From Yponomeuta sedellus (taxonomy: Eukaryota > Arthropoda > Insecta > Lepidoptera > Yponomeutidae): a stretch of DNA of 64,000 nt. The DNA is taken from NCBI GenBank assembly GCA_934045075.1, contig OW203727.1, positions 18,784,861 through 18,848,860 on the forward strand, written 5' to 3'. Under the pieces are notes generated by a model. It was not told where the DNA came from, searched no databases, and saw only the letters and a program-made list of their open reading frames with translations. Below, piece by piece: positions 43,414-53,345 of the stretch. Within the stretch, counting starts at the first letter, position 1. Each line of letters starts with the position of its first letter. A program made the position numbers and the translations under genes.

Positions 43414-43766
43414 CGCTATCAACCCTTATATGTCCCCACTGCTGGGGCACGGGTATCTTTCTGCATCACAGGAAGGTTAGGCCATACTCCACCACGGGGA
43501 CTAAGTGCTCGTGGTCTAGTCAAACCGAATGATTGGAATCAATCACTTGAGTTACGCAACGGGCGTGGTCAGGTGCAGGATCGGTGACCGACCCGTGACT
43601 ACCGCTAGTGGCATTTTTCCAAGCGCTTCCGTGCTTCGCAAGGCACGTTAGGCCGTTGGTGCCGGCTTTCATGTAATGGCAGTCGTTAAACCGTGTCAGA
43701 GGTCTTACAGGCGGCCTGATAACTTCTGACAGTAAGGCCCCCCACTGTCTTACAATTTACCAATCT
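43414..43766 (-). mobile_element. family B SINE with inverted 5' part, 12-bp TSD
   Basis: TSD GGACTATCGATT (43402-43413) and GGACCATTGATT (43767-43778). The antisense 3' tail occupies 43420-43503 (to CCACGGGGACTAA). From 43504 the 5S-like head begins in sense orientation (GTGCTCGTGGTCTAGTCAAA, GGTCAGGTGCAGGATCGGTG) and runs to an internal point near 43766. The junction is the transcript's 5' end. Confidence 0.85.
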
Positions 43767-43864
43767 GGACCATTGATTACCTGTAAATTATAACATCACG
43801 TTTAATTTATAAAGTAAAGTCCTTTTCTCAGCCGTGGAACAAGATTAAGGCAATTTACGAAGCT

Positions 43865-44260
43865 TATATTGTGTGGTTTTATTCACGCAATGTAAGTTAC
43901 TTGGATGATATGGTTCTCTTAGGTCCGTCAAACAATTGTATACGACAATTATTAACTGTTTTCAAAGCTCAATTGGTTTCCATGAATTTCGGTAACGAAA
44001 CACTAAAAAGAGTGAGTACATGGTCTTCGTCTCCGGCACTAAAATTTGAACACTAGTCATCTCCAGAGTATCGAAATTTAAAGTATCTGGGTCACGTTGT
44101 CACTGAGCGACAGTTTTATGACTTTGATATTGACCCTGAGAGGAGAGCGTTTGCGGTCCGTCACATGCAGTCTTGCAGATTTGCCACTTGTACTAGTGCA
44201 GTTAAGAATCAGATTACTCTTTTAAAAGCACTAATGGCAACTGATGTTGGTGTCGAGTAG
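43865..44260 (+). pseudogene. non-LTR reverse transcriptase fragment (YxDD block)
   Basis: YLDDMVLLGPSNNCIRQLL carries the RT catalytic Y-x-D-D motif (palm, block 5). After an in-frame stop at 44054 the same frame continues as LKYLGHVVTE, DPERRAFAVRHMQSCRFATC and VKNQITLLKA, the thumb region common in lepidopteran LINE ORF2 (YLGHIVT ... D-I-x-R-E-R-R-A-L-A-V-R ... R-F). Two stops, no endonuclease or start. Orientation opposes the LINE tail at 44776-44992. Confidence 0.85.
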
Positions 44261-44699
44261 CAGAAATCCGCGTCTCTGGAAATTGTCTTTTGATCTTCCA
44301 ACGCCTATTCTAAGCCTATTGAGGGTCCTCCATACGCTCCACTTCCCCGAGTTGCAGGTCGGCAGTTATTAAAATAAAAATATATTTACCTGTCTGCTTA
44401 AAACTTCGGCTTTCTGAAAGTACTTTAATTAACAGTACGCTCTTGTTTACTTTCTCTATGGGCTTATCGAAATTTATGAAAAAACTACTGACTAAGCTAA
44501 ACTGACTTCCACCCCTTTTTCATAAGTTACGACAAATTAGTAAATCAGGTATCTTTTACTTCATTTAGCAACTTTCATCTGGATTTGATGGAATAAAACA
44601 ACGCGTCTTCCGGTTTTCTAGCAATGTGCAGCAATATTTCAAATCCGCTTTTAGGGGATTTAAATATTATAAATAAAATATTTAAATATAAGGCTATAT
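44261..44699. other. unassigned
   Basis: The first 120 bases may be further decayed ORF2; the rest AT-rich. Confidence 0.35.
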
Positions 44700-44798
44700 A
44701 AGTCTATAGGGCTAAGTCCAGCAGTGCTGGACATAGCCCTATAGACTTATATTAGGGGAGGGCTATTTCCAGCAGTGCTGGACATAGCCCTCCCCTAA
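44700..44798. repeat. two adjacent near-perfect palindromes
   Basis: Arms 44700-44723/44725-44748 (24 bp, 1-nt centre, one mismatch) and 44752-44774/44776-44798 (23 bp, 1-nt centre, one mismatch). Both centres are CCAGCAGTGCTGG from the LINE tail CCAGCAGTGGACT region. Confidence 0.9.
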
Positions 44799-44992
44799 TG
44801 AGCGCCATAGCACCCTGTCTTCAGCTCGCTGCATCCAGCATCTGCCGGCAGTTTTTCGCAGAAAGTCATCCCACCTGGTTGGCGTGTCTTACACTACGTT
44901 TGCCGAGTCGCGGTGTCCACTTGAGTGGACGTGTTCTTGAGAACACCTTTGCTCCAACGGTGATCGGTTCTTCGCGTGATATGGCCAGCCAA
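44776..44992 (-). pseudogene. LINE ORF2 C-terminus (GEGYVQQ type)
   Basis: The minus strand gives, over more than one frame, LAISREEPITVGAKVF, PRLGKRSV, RWDDFLRKTAGRCWMQ and RAEDRVLWRSLGEGYVQ: the conserved C-terminal domain of a lepidopteran LINE. Confidence 0.72.
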
Positions 44993-44999
44993 AAAATTA

Positions 45000-45289
45000 T
45001 AAATATATAATGGATTTCAATATTATAAATATATAATATAAAAGCGGAAGCGCCTTTTGATTAATTTACGTGGTCTTAAAACTAACACGACGATATGTCG
45101 AAGGCTTAATATATGCTGACAGCGACCTTCTGTTAGTTGAAGTGGTGGCAAAGCGGAAGCAGCTCGCGTGAGCGACCTTACCCGGCGGAGTGAAGGCAAC
45201 GAGCAATTTACACGTAATTTGTACACAAAATCACATGGAAATGATGAATGCTTTAATGCTCTATAATAGTTATTAAATTCATTCAGTGA
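45000..45289. other. unassigned
   Basis: Nothing recognised. Confidence 0.3.
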
Positions 45290-45331
45290 GGGCGAAGAGT
45301 TTCGTAAATGACTTTTCGAAACTCTTCGCCC
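45290..45331. repeat. 15-bp perfect inverted repeat
   Basis: GGGCGAAGAGTTTCG (45290-45304) and its complement (45317-45331), 12-nt loop. Confidence 0.75.
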
Positions 45332-45494
45332 GTCAGTCACATACGTTTTTTTACACCACGTGACAACCAAAACGGAGTGCAATGTCAATGTTTGTTTGTT
45401 TTATTGAAAAAATAAGGTAAGATAAATAACTTGGTATGTAGTACAAAAGGTCACAGTGGTCAAGCAAAAAACATGCCTGGGGAAACAAAAATAA

Positions 45495-45650
45495 TTTGCA
45501 TCTACGGAATGAGAATGGTATCTTCACTCACACCAGAATATGGGTGAAGGAACCACTCGGAATTTACATTGCAGTACCTAGGACATTATTTTTAAGATGG
45601 CGAATTAGAAGGGATGTATCGTACAGGTGCTTGGCCAGACTTTTTATGAA
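45495..45650 (-). mobile_element. family C SINE, decayed fragment
   Basis: TTGCATCTACGGAATGAGA, TGGTATCTTCACTCACACC, GGGTGAAGGAACCACTCGG. Confidence 0.6.
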
Positions 45651-45701
45651 ATACCCCAAAATGTTGCTCACAAATAAAAAATTATAACTGATGGCTGATG
45701 A

Positions 45702-45782
45702 TGGTTGCGGCAAGCTGAAGACAGAGCACTATGGCGCTTAATAGGGGAGGACTATGTCCACCAGTGGACTGATAGAGCCTGA
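45702..45782 (+). mobile_element. LINE ORF2 C-terminus, open
   Basis: 26 codons without a stop (WLRQAEDRALWR then LIGEDYVHQWTDRA), then TGA and a GAA-rich tail. The least decayed example of this tail in the window. Confidence 0.72.
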
Positions 45783-45837
45783 AGAAGGAGAAAAAGAAGA
45801 AATAAAAAATATAGTAAACCTATCTATAATTATATAA

Positions 45838-46110
45838 TTTTTAATGCACTAACCCGTGCTAAGGACAATTTTTAAAAACCTATTTAGAGGCTAAAATTCC
45901 ACCCATGCCGGGATTCGAACCCGCGACCTCTGGCCATTGAATTTATAATTCAATGCTCTGGCTATCCGTGACAGCGCTCTTTCGAACTGAGCTAATGGGC
46001 GACTCAACGGCATCAGTGAAATTTCGAACCTCTTTACAATATTCTCTGTATTACGTACAGGCAGCGACATCTGGCTGAAGTGATTTGCATCACTTGCAGC
46101 CCCAAGTGCA
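45838..46110 (-). mobile_element. family D SINE, ordinary (non-inverted) copy
   Basis: Continuous antisense from TTTAATGCACTAACCCGTGC through the tRNA-like part (ATTCGAACCCGCGACCTC ... AACTGAGCTAATGGGC) and 5' extension to CTTGCAGCCCCA. Shows the family layout: about 125 bp upstream of a tRNA-like segment. Carries a 22-bp palindromic insertion at 45934-45955. Confidence 0.83.
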
Positions 46111-46599
46111 TCTATGACATATTTTATTAAATAACAGACAGAAAAAAAAGGAATAAAAATTATGTTATTTAAAAAACACATTTCAATACCATAAAATCAC
46201 TAACACACTATGACATTCTAAAGCTATAATTGCATACATTGCAGTCACAGTACAGTAACCATGGGTAAAAAATTGGCATGGCAATTATGCAGTTGAAATT
46301 TATAGAGTCCTTTAGAAAGCGACTTTAAAAAAAAATTGTACCTCCTTTGATCGATAGACGGCGCTGACGCAAACCATATCAGTACGAATAATGGAGCAAA
46401 ATCTACATTGTAATTCGTCTCTATAGTTCTGTCACTCCCATATAGATTGCAATTTCGCCGTTCCCAGACCGGCTTGCGCACAGCGCCAACTAAATACATT
46501 TTTTTTTTGTTAAAATGGCAACTTGCCGACCATCTACATTTTTTTAGACCTGAAAAGAGGTCAATTGAATAATATCTCTTTGATAATACTGATGTTGAT
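46111..46599. other. unassigned
   Basis: GGCGCTGACG and CAGCGCCAAC phrases at 46361 and 46481 resemble family K motifs; no gene recognised. Confidence 0.35.
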
Positions 46600-46708
46600 A
46601 TTCAAAACCGTGCGTGCATTCAACGACTACTAAATCTTGATAAAGTAAAAGAGATCTGTCAGGATTGTAGCATAGTTCTGCCTACCCCTCCGGCATACTG
46701 GCATAAGT
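46600..46708 (+). mobile_element. family J LINE fragment, decayed
   Basis: AAACCGTGCGTGCATTCAAC, GAGATCTGTCAGGATTG, CTGCCTACCCCTCCGGC. Confidence 0.55.
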
Positions 46709-46711
46709 AAT

Positions 46712-46990
46712 AATAATAATTATACTTTATTGCACACAAAACATTAAACAGGACATTAAATAAGAAATAACATGTACAAAGGCGAGCTTATTATCTCTGT
46801 AAGAGATTTCTTCCAGCGACCCTTGGAGAGTCGGAGCAGCAGTAAAAAAACGGGTCTATATACGTGTACAAAATAAACAGAGACTGCAAAAACCCTTAAC
46901 AATAACTTAAGCAGAAATAATACACTACATAGACTAAATACCTGTAAAGTCTTACGTCTATGTTAGGTTTAAAAATATTACTCCAGTAAT
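46712..46990 (-). mobile_element. family I LINE 3' end
   Basis: TATACTTTATTGCACACAAA, GTACAAAGGCGAGCTTATTA, GATTTCTTCCAGCGACCC. Confidence 0.55.
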
Positions 46991-47364
46991 TTTTTTAAAA
47001 AATAGCGTATTTTAAGAATGAAACAAGTGTATGGGCTTTCCAAAAGCAGAGCCTCGGAAGAGCTAAACGTGAGGCGTTGAAAAAGTCTCTAGCTGAGAAT
47101 TCGGACGTTGCAATTTGTTTTAACAGTTAACTCGATACCTCCACAAGCAGATTTATTACCTGCCGGCTTAAAAACAAGGTGGGTGTTCCCTTGAAGCATA
47201 TCACAAAAACAACAGAATAACACCGCTGCGCGTCTTAGGTTCGACAGTCGATTTTTCGTAAGCTAAATATAGGTTTTAATTAGAACATAAAGAGTTTGTG
47301 GTAGCTGCTTAGGAATAGATAGACTTGAAAGAGAGGTTTCAAAGGATAATTGATAACTTTTTTT
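46991..47364. other. unassigned
   Basis: Nothing recognised. Confidence 0.35.
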
Positions 47365-47374
47365 TAGTCTACCT

Positions 47375-47595
47375 TACTTGCACTGCAGGGCACAGGCTTT
47401 CTGTTTCGGAGCGAGTATGAGCTTATTACCACCCGTGCCCATCGTGGATTGGCGTGGATTAAACATCTCAGACGATCAGGTTTCCTCACGATGCTTTCCT
47501 TCACTGTTAAAGTTGTTCACGTACATTTGAAAACAAAGTCATTGGTACATGCCGGGATTTGAACCCACGGCCACGATAGAGAAGCCGGTATTCTA
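47375..47595 (-). mobile_element. family F SINE, near full length
   Basis: GCACTGCAGGGCACAGGC at left; head GCCGGGATTTGAACCCACGG ... TACCGCTCCGCTACCCC at right. Confidence 0.75.
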
Positions 47596-47789
47596 CCGCT
47601 CCGCTACCCCTTTAATTAAGACAATAAAAAAGGATTCCTTGAAACACTCCCCAGAGGAAGTTCAAATAGGTTGTGGTAAAGGGAGAAACGTAATCACGGA
47701 TTATTTGAACAGCCGTTAAGCACTGTTTTATAGGAATCGTGTTTTTGTAAATAAAATCATTTCTTTTATTAGATAAAAACTATAGAAGA

Positions 47790-47945
47790 AAACATCGTGA
47801 GGAAACATGAGTATCTAGGGAGTGAGGTCAGATCAGCACTTAAAATAGCCAATCAGCTATGGGTAAGCGTGGTTATTAAGCCCACACTCTCTGAGAGAAG
47901 GCAAGTGCCCTGCAGTGGGAAGTTCATAGGCTCCATAAATAAAAA
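47790..47945 (+). mobile_element. family F SINE, 3' half
   Basis: AAAACATCGTGAGGAAAC, CACACTCTCTGAGAGAAGG, GTGCCCTGCAGTGGGA. Confidence 0.68.
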
Positions 47946-47984
47946 TTAAGGGGTAGTGTTTTAAAAGAGTTACAAGTATTTAAC

Positions 47985-48150
47985 TAAGCCGTTGGTGCCG
48001 GCCGTCGTTAAGCTATTTCAGAGGCCTTATGGGCGGCTTGATAACTTCCGACAGTAAGGCCCGCCACTGTCTTACAATTCTCCACCAACCCGTGGTTGGC
48101 GGCCATGGTGGAGTATGGCCTGACCTTCCTGCTATGCAGAAAGAGACGCA
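47985..48150 (+). mobile_element. family B SINE, 5' truncated
   Basis: CTAAGCCGTTGGTGCCGGCC through CTTCCTGCTATGCAGAAAGA. Confidence 0.75.
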
Positions 48151-48156
48151 ATGACA

Positions 48157-48400
48157 AAGTGTTCTTCTTCTTCCTTAGGCTATATTAGTCCACTGCTGGA
48201 CATAGCCCTCCCCTAATGAGCGCCACAGCGCAAGGTTGTGCCATCATTGGGGGGTAATGCCCATAATCCCCACGCTGGGATCGCAGTTTGGTGGAATTGT
48301 ACTGCAGGGGGCGCTGCTGCCCACCCCCCGGTGTGTGTCCCTTAGTCGCCTTTTACGACACCCGCGGGAAGAATTTGGGCTGATACCAAGGGTTGATATC
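48157..48400 (-). mobile_element. family A chimeric retroelement
   Basis: Starts (antisense tail) TTCTTCTTCCTTAGGCTATA and ends CCGCGGGAAGAATTTGGGCT. Confidence 0.78.
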
Positions 48401-48889
48401 AATTAAAACTGACCATCGTCCTTCTAGTCGTTCACTTCGCGTGCGGAGCGTTCCTTTATCTTGCGAACGATATATTATTTACAGCAGGAAAAAATTGTAC
48501 CTATCCGTCTTCCAGGCGTGTCGGGATGTCAAGAACTTTTGTTTCCACTTTTGCAGGGCGCGGGAAGTTTTGAATCAACATCCGCAATGCTTTAACGGAT
48601 TTCACGCCTTGCTGTCAAAAATTTAAGTCCATAATTGGAATAATATCAGAAGAGAAATTATGACAGAGATACAATTTAAAGGCGCAACGCTAGCTGGCGC
48701 CACCAATGGCAGTGATAACATATCTTCTTCTATAACGCGTCGTTGGAAAAAAATGATATATTGAATCTTGAAAGATATAGTAGCTCTTATTAGAACCTAC
48801 CGACACTTAGGTCAAAAAATCTAGGACTTTGGCCGTTTTGGCCAAAAACGGCCATTTTTACCGGAAATTCATTAAAGCCCTCAACTTTT
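48401..48889. other. unassigned
   Basis: CTAGCTGGCGCCACCAATGG at 48690 resembles the family K core. Confidence 0.35.
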
Positions 48890-49024
48890 TCATTCTAGCT
48901 TCTTGATTGTAAGTTCGACAAATAGTTATCACATCTGCAATAAGGCCGCCAATTATATTTGATCTCTTGTATCTGCGTTTTTGTAACTATTTTTCCGGTA
49001 TACAATAAAGAATATTCTTATCTT
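48890..49024 (+). mobile_element. family I LINE 3' end
   Basis: CTGCAATAAGGCCGCCAATT ... TACAATAAAGAATATTCTTA. Confidence 0.6.
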
Positions 49025-49039
49025 ATCTGTTAAGATTTA

Positions 49040-49145
49040 TTACGATGTTCACTTTTTGAAACAAAAACGTACTATAAAACAAGTTACGATTTTTATTTCG
49101 TTTGTGGCGATAGTTAGCACCGCATAGCGCCTTAAAGGAGTGGTG
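49040..49145 (-). mobile_element. family K MITE-like repeat
   Basis: ATGTTCACTTTTTGAAAC, AAAACGTACTATAAAAC, GCATAGCGCCTTAAAGGAG. Confidence 0.58.
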
Positions 49146-49267
49146 CGGGTGATGTTTTCTATATTGCTGTTACAAATCTCACGCTGGTATCGTATAGGAA
49201 GAGTAAATTGTTTGCCACTAGCTATATCCTTCATCTTATCATATCATATTGGGTAATAATATTACCT

Positions 49268-49400
49268 ATATTGTTGGTAATATAAGATACATACAGAACA
49301 CTTTATTGTACATAAAAATTAAAATTACACAAATATGTGCTAACCTAAGAGTACAAGCGGCGGCCATCATCACTATAAATGATCTCTCCCATAAATAGTA
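49268..49400 (-). mobile_element. family I LINE 3' end
   Basis: GAACACTTTATTGTACATAA, CTAACCTAAGAGTACAAGCG, GATCTCTCCC. Confidence 0.55.
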
Positions 49401-50112
49401 TTATTTAAAATGTGTACAGTAAAAAAAAAAAAAATACTAACACAGATAATAAATACAAATAACACAGTAAATAAATACAGGTAAATAACACAGACAAAAA
49501 AGGAATAAAAATACTTTTATGTAAGTAGAAAAGATTGCCATTTCTTATGGTCCACTGACCACTGTCCACAACCTTAGCTACGCTGTTACATGTTTGCAAA
49601 AGGTAATCACAATTCGTAAACGGTGATATTAATAGCTATTAAAGTCATAGATTAAAATCGTAGCATACTGACGGCGTAGCCACTCTGCCGCGCTACGTGT
49701 TTTGTAGAGACCATGCTACAAGTTTCGTAGCCAAGCTACGAGGTAGAAACAATACAATGGCTTTTATGCCGAGTTTTCACGGTCTTAGTACGCTCGGACC
49801 GAGTGCCCCATCCGAGTAAACTTGAAATGTAGTAAAGGAATTCGCCGAATATAAAAAACACGTTGAGTTGAAGTGAGTTTCAGTTTAAATGTCTTTCTAG
49901 TTATTTGTTTGTTTAAGTCCTTCATTCAGGAATCTGTTAAACGATCAAACGATCAAAATCATTATACACTAAAATTAAATAAACCGTTGCTCTACCACGC
50001 AGATTTTGTATCAGGTATGCCCTGGAACGAACGTCATACACACGACTCAGGCGCCAACCGATTTCCCTAATAAAAACTTTTCTATAAAAACTAAACTCAT
50101 CCCCCGAATCCC
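49401..50112. other. unassigned
   Basis: Contains CGTAGCATACTGACGGCGTA and GCTACGAGG-type repeats of the GTAGC core around 49660-49740; no gene recognised. Confidence 0.35.
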
Positions 50113-50370
50113 AATTCTTCTTCTTCTTCAGGCTATATTAGTCCACTGCTGAACACAGCCCTCCCCAAATGAGCGCCATAGCGCAAGTTTGTGCCATCAT
50201 TTGTAATGCCCATAATCCCCACGCTGGGCATACGGGTTGGGAATCGCAGTTCGGTGGAATTGTACTGCAGGGGGCGCTACTGCCCACCCCCCGGTTTGTG
50301 CCCTTAGTCGCCTTTTACGACACCCGCGGGAAGAATTTGGGTTGGTGCTATTCTCTAGGCCGACACCACA
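50113..50370 (-). mobile_element. family A chimeric retroelement, longest copy
   Basis: In sense it encodes L-W-R-S-F-GEGCVQQWTNIA-stop at its 3' end, after the non-coding TGCAGGGGGCGCTACTGCCC core, and then (GAA)n. Joined at its 5' side to another LINE C-terminus (50403-50555) in the same orientation. Confidence 0.8.
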
Positions 50371-50402
50371 TAGCAAGCCCAATTGTCTCTCCACGTTCAT
50401 CA

Positions 50403-50555
50403 TCAACAGCCCACCGCCGCCCACTGCTGGGTATAGACCTTTTCCCCCAAATGCCATCTCTCACGGTCCTGTGCCATCCACATCCACGGACCCTCCGCCG
50501 ACTCAGCTATGTCGTCGGACCATCGGGCTGCTGGTCTGCCCACTGACCGCCGTTC
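50403..50555 (-). mobile_element. LINE ORF2 C-terminus, intact frame
   Basis: 50 open codons: ERRSVGRPAARWSDDIAESA, then WMWMAQDRERWHLGEKVYTQ and QWAAVGC-stop, followed by (GAT)n. Conserved R-R-S-V-G-R-P ... R-W-x-D-D and E-x-Y-x-Q-Q-W elements. Confidence 0.82.
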
Positions 50556-50692
50556 CATTCTGTACACATTATTGTTATCTTATCTGTAGGCTCTGCATAA
50601 AGCTTGTATAAAAGTTTCCTAGTTACATACAAGTGCTGGCAACAAAAGCATGCAGATATTGTCACATGATTGTACCGGGCAACTCCTAACAT

Positions 50693-51394
50693 CCATTAAA
50701 TAGGTTCGTCATTGTTTTTCCGCTCTTAGGTATTAACTTAACTTGATTGTTTATAGTAATTACTTTTGTTATAACGTAGACACAACAATATTTTGTTTAA
50801 TAAATCTAATTGGAATATACGTAATTTAAGCAGCTACATCTAGCGGGTGGAAGGCGCTGCGCTGGTGTCCGTCATACAGTATTTTATGCTAGTACCTACA
50901 GACACCAATGTTACAATCCTACAGACCTAATTTTTACGTTAATTATATTTGTCAAAAATGTGTATAAGGATAATATGGCAAGTGTATTGATAAAAAAAGA
51001 TTAATATTACCTACTTACTATAATTTACTATTATGAAATGCCATTAGCCAATCATAGGTTATTGACTCTCAGTACAGCGAGGGCTAAAAATAAAACCGGT
51101 CGTTTGTTATTCAGTCTTTACTCTTTTTCGAGTACCTTTTGTAGGCGTATGAAAGCGTAAGGCATGAACTTTGTTCATGATTAATCTGTGAAGTAAAAAT
51201 GTGTTTGTTTGACCAATTAAACACTCTTAAGGCATAATAACAATGAATGGAAATAATAGAGTGATTTACACATTTTAGGGCGATTTCCAAGTCTTAAACT
51301 ACGATTTATTGATATTTTTAGTTAATAATGTACAAAAGTAATTTTTAAAAATAATGTACAGAAGGAAGACTGAATGCTAATTTACCTTAGGAGT
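50693..51394. other. unassigned
   Basis: CATCTAGCGGGTGGAAGGCG near 50828 is a K-like motif; otherwise nothing. Confidence 0.35.
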
Positions 51395-51485
51395 TGGACC
51401 TCTTTTGATAAGGCTAGTGCTAGAAAACTAGTCTACTTTTATTTTCTGTTGTACAATAAAAAGTTGCAATCTAATCTAATCTAGT
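51395..51485 (+). mobile_element. family I-like LINE 3' end
   Basis: TTTTGATAAGGCTAGTGC ... TGTACAATAAAAAGTTGC(AATCT)n. Confidence 0.45.
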
Positions 51486-51964
51486 TAGAATTAAAAGTGA
51501 AAATGATTAAGTTCAGCAAAACAAATTTGGATACTTGCTGCTGAGACGCACTACTTTCCTAACTACGGCTCAAGTGTGTCTTTTTTCCCATATTTTTTTT
51601 ATTTTGGCGATGTTCTTGACCGGTTACCATGTCTTGTTCTCTAACTAGCATCACATAGTATCCTAGGTTGATATGTGGATGTCTTTATTTATATTACATT
51701 ACTTCTGTAGGATTCTTGTGCAAGAAATGTACTTATGACAACATTTATCAATGTACTGCAAAATCAATAAATACAACTTCGCAGAAATAAAATAGATATT
51801 TGTACAAATGCAACGATTACCAGAAAAACTTAACAATAAAAGGACCTGCATGATAGGTTAAAAGCCTTTTTATACATCACATCAATTTAGGCCTACGAGT
51901 ATACATACGGACGCCAGGTCCCAAGAATGCCACTTGCTACAATTTTGGTAATTTTTCTTTGATT
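51486..51964. other. unassigned
   Basis: Nothing recognised. Confidence 0.35.
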
Positions 51965-52060
51965 TATAACCGCTACCCAACACAATCTCTTGTCCTGGAT
52001 CCAAACTAGGATACCCTGTGCTATTGTGACCGGGCAAGAAAATCACAAACATGGAAATAC
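51965..52060 (-). repeat. family H repeat
   Basis: CGCTACCCAACACAATCTCT, TGTCCTGG, GACCGGGCAAGAAAATCAC; matched at 54783-54880. Part (CTAGGATACCCTGTG) is shared with family G. Confidence 0.5.
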
Positions 52061-52141
52061 ACTCAGCCTTATACGACCCACTGAAGGGCACAGGCCTTAT
52101 CTTTAAGTGCAGTTTTTTTATCTTGTCTATACGTTCCTGAG

Positions 52142-52330
52142 TGGAGATTGCGACTCGGCAAACGTAGTGTAGGACGCCCTCCGACCAGGTGGGATGACGA
52201 TCTGCGAATAACTGCAGGCAGATGCTGGATGCGGCAAGCTGAAGACAGGTTGCTATAGCGCTCATTAGGGGAGGGCTATGTCCAGCAGTAGACTACATAA
52301 TATAGCCTGAAGAAGAAGAAGAAGAAAAAG
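52142..52330 (+). pseudogene. LINE ORF2 C-terminus with stops
   Basis: WRLRLGKRSVGRPPTRWDDD, LRITAGRCWMRQAEDRLL, stop, RSLGEGYVQQ, stop, then (GAA)n. The fullest copy of the K-R-S-V-G-R-P-P-T-R-W domain here. Confidence 0.8.
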
Positions 52331-52334
52331 TCTG

Positions 52335-52455
52335 TAAACGTCCCACTGCAGGGCACAAGTCTTCTCTCAGGGAGAGAGAGATTATGGGCTTTATTACCAC
52401 GCGTGCTCGCCGCGGATTGTAAATTTTAAGCGCTGAGGTATTTGATCACCTTCGA
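52335..52455 (-). mobile_element. family F SINE, 3' part
   Basis: GTCCCACTGCAGGGCACA, CTCTCAGGGAGAGAGAG, GCGCTGAGGTATTTGATCAC. Confidence 0.65.
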
Positions 52456-52527
52456 CACTTAGGTACAGCAGGTCAAGCTAGGGACTCAGGCAGGTCAGGA
52501 ATAGTAGATTGCTTAACGAAGGTAGAA

Positions 52528-52584
52528 AGGAATCAATTCCCGAGGTATTTAGACTCGGCTATAGTCCGAGTAGGAATTGATTCT
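52528..52584. repeat. nested hairpin
   Basis: GGAATCAATTCC and GGAATTGATTC flank an inner GACTCGG/TCCGAGT pair. Confidence 0.5.
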
Positions 52585-53074
52585 TTTACCCGTGTTAAAC
52601 ACTCTACTTTTCATTTCGAATATGAGGAAAATAAAAACTCATTTTTAATACATATTCAAATCTTAATATAAAAGATAATTACTGATTTTTTCCAATTCAG
52701 TCACAGATACTATACACAGATTAGTACCCGCCAATTTAAGTCAACTTTTTAAATTTTAAATATGGAACTCACCTCGTAATTGTTGCGGCTTATTCCGCTT
52801 AAAGAAGTTCGCGCAAAATTCACACTGGCTGTTTAGAAACTCACATGACCGCAGCATTTTTTTTATAAGTTTATTTTAATAGTCTATTTATTACAAAAAC
52901 TGTTCACAGCAGACAGTAGTTCTATTTTTAAAGTTCATTCCCGCCCTTAGGTTGGAAGTAATTTGTATGAATTTTTCCCTCCCTATGGAGGGAAGCAGCA
53001 TTACCCACCCAATAATCAGATCAAAATAACACTACTTTCCGAGTGTGAGAAATGAAAAAGTTTTTTTATGTAGC
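52585..53074. other. unassigned
   Basis: Nothing recognised. Confidence 0.35.
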
Positions 53075-53345
53075 CTATAAACGTCTCAGTGCAGGGCACA
53101 GGACATCTCTCAGAGATATAGAGAGAGAGATGGCTTAATTGCTACGCGTGCCCACCACAACCGTTTAAATACCTCAGTCCTTGGCACTTTCAAGGACTGA
53201 GGTATTTAAACACCACAGACACTCAGGTTTCTTTACGATGTTTTCCTTCAATTTAGCAAGTAGTATCTATAACTTCACAAATGTACATACCTTAGAAAAC
53301 AAAGTCATTAGTACATGCCCGCATCGGGAATAGAACCTGGGGCTT
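53075..53345 (-). mobile_element. family F SINE with internal hairpin
   Basis: Near full length. Carries a perfect 21-bp inverted repeat at 53163-53183/53191-53211 built from the family's own GAGGTATTTAAAC segment plus an added mirror copy. Confidence 0.75.

Noticed and set aside
43865..44260. A functional reverse transcriptase
   Set aside because: In-frame stops, no start, and missing endonuclease and upstream RT blocks.
45023..45388. 121-codon minus-strand frame
   Set aside because: No motif, and it runs across an inverted repeat; composition looks like chance.
50169..50611. Overlapping 124-125 codon + strand frames
   Set aside because: Both are antisense to a family A element and a LINE C-terminus.
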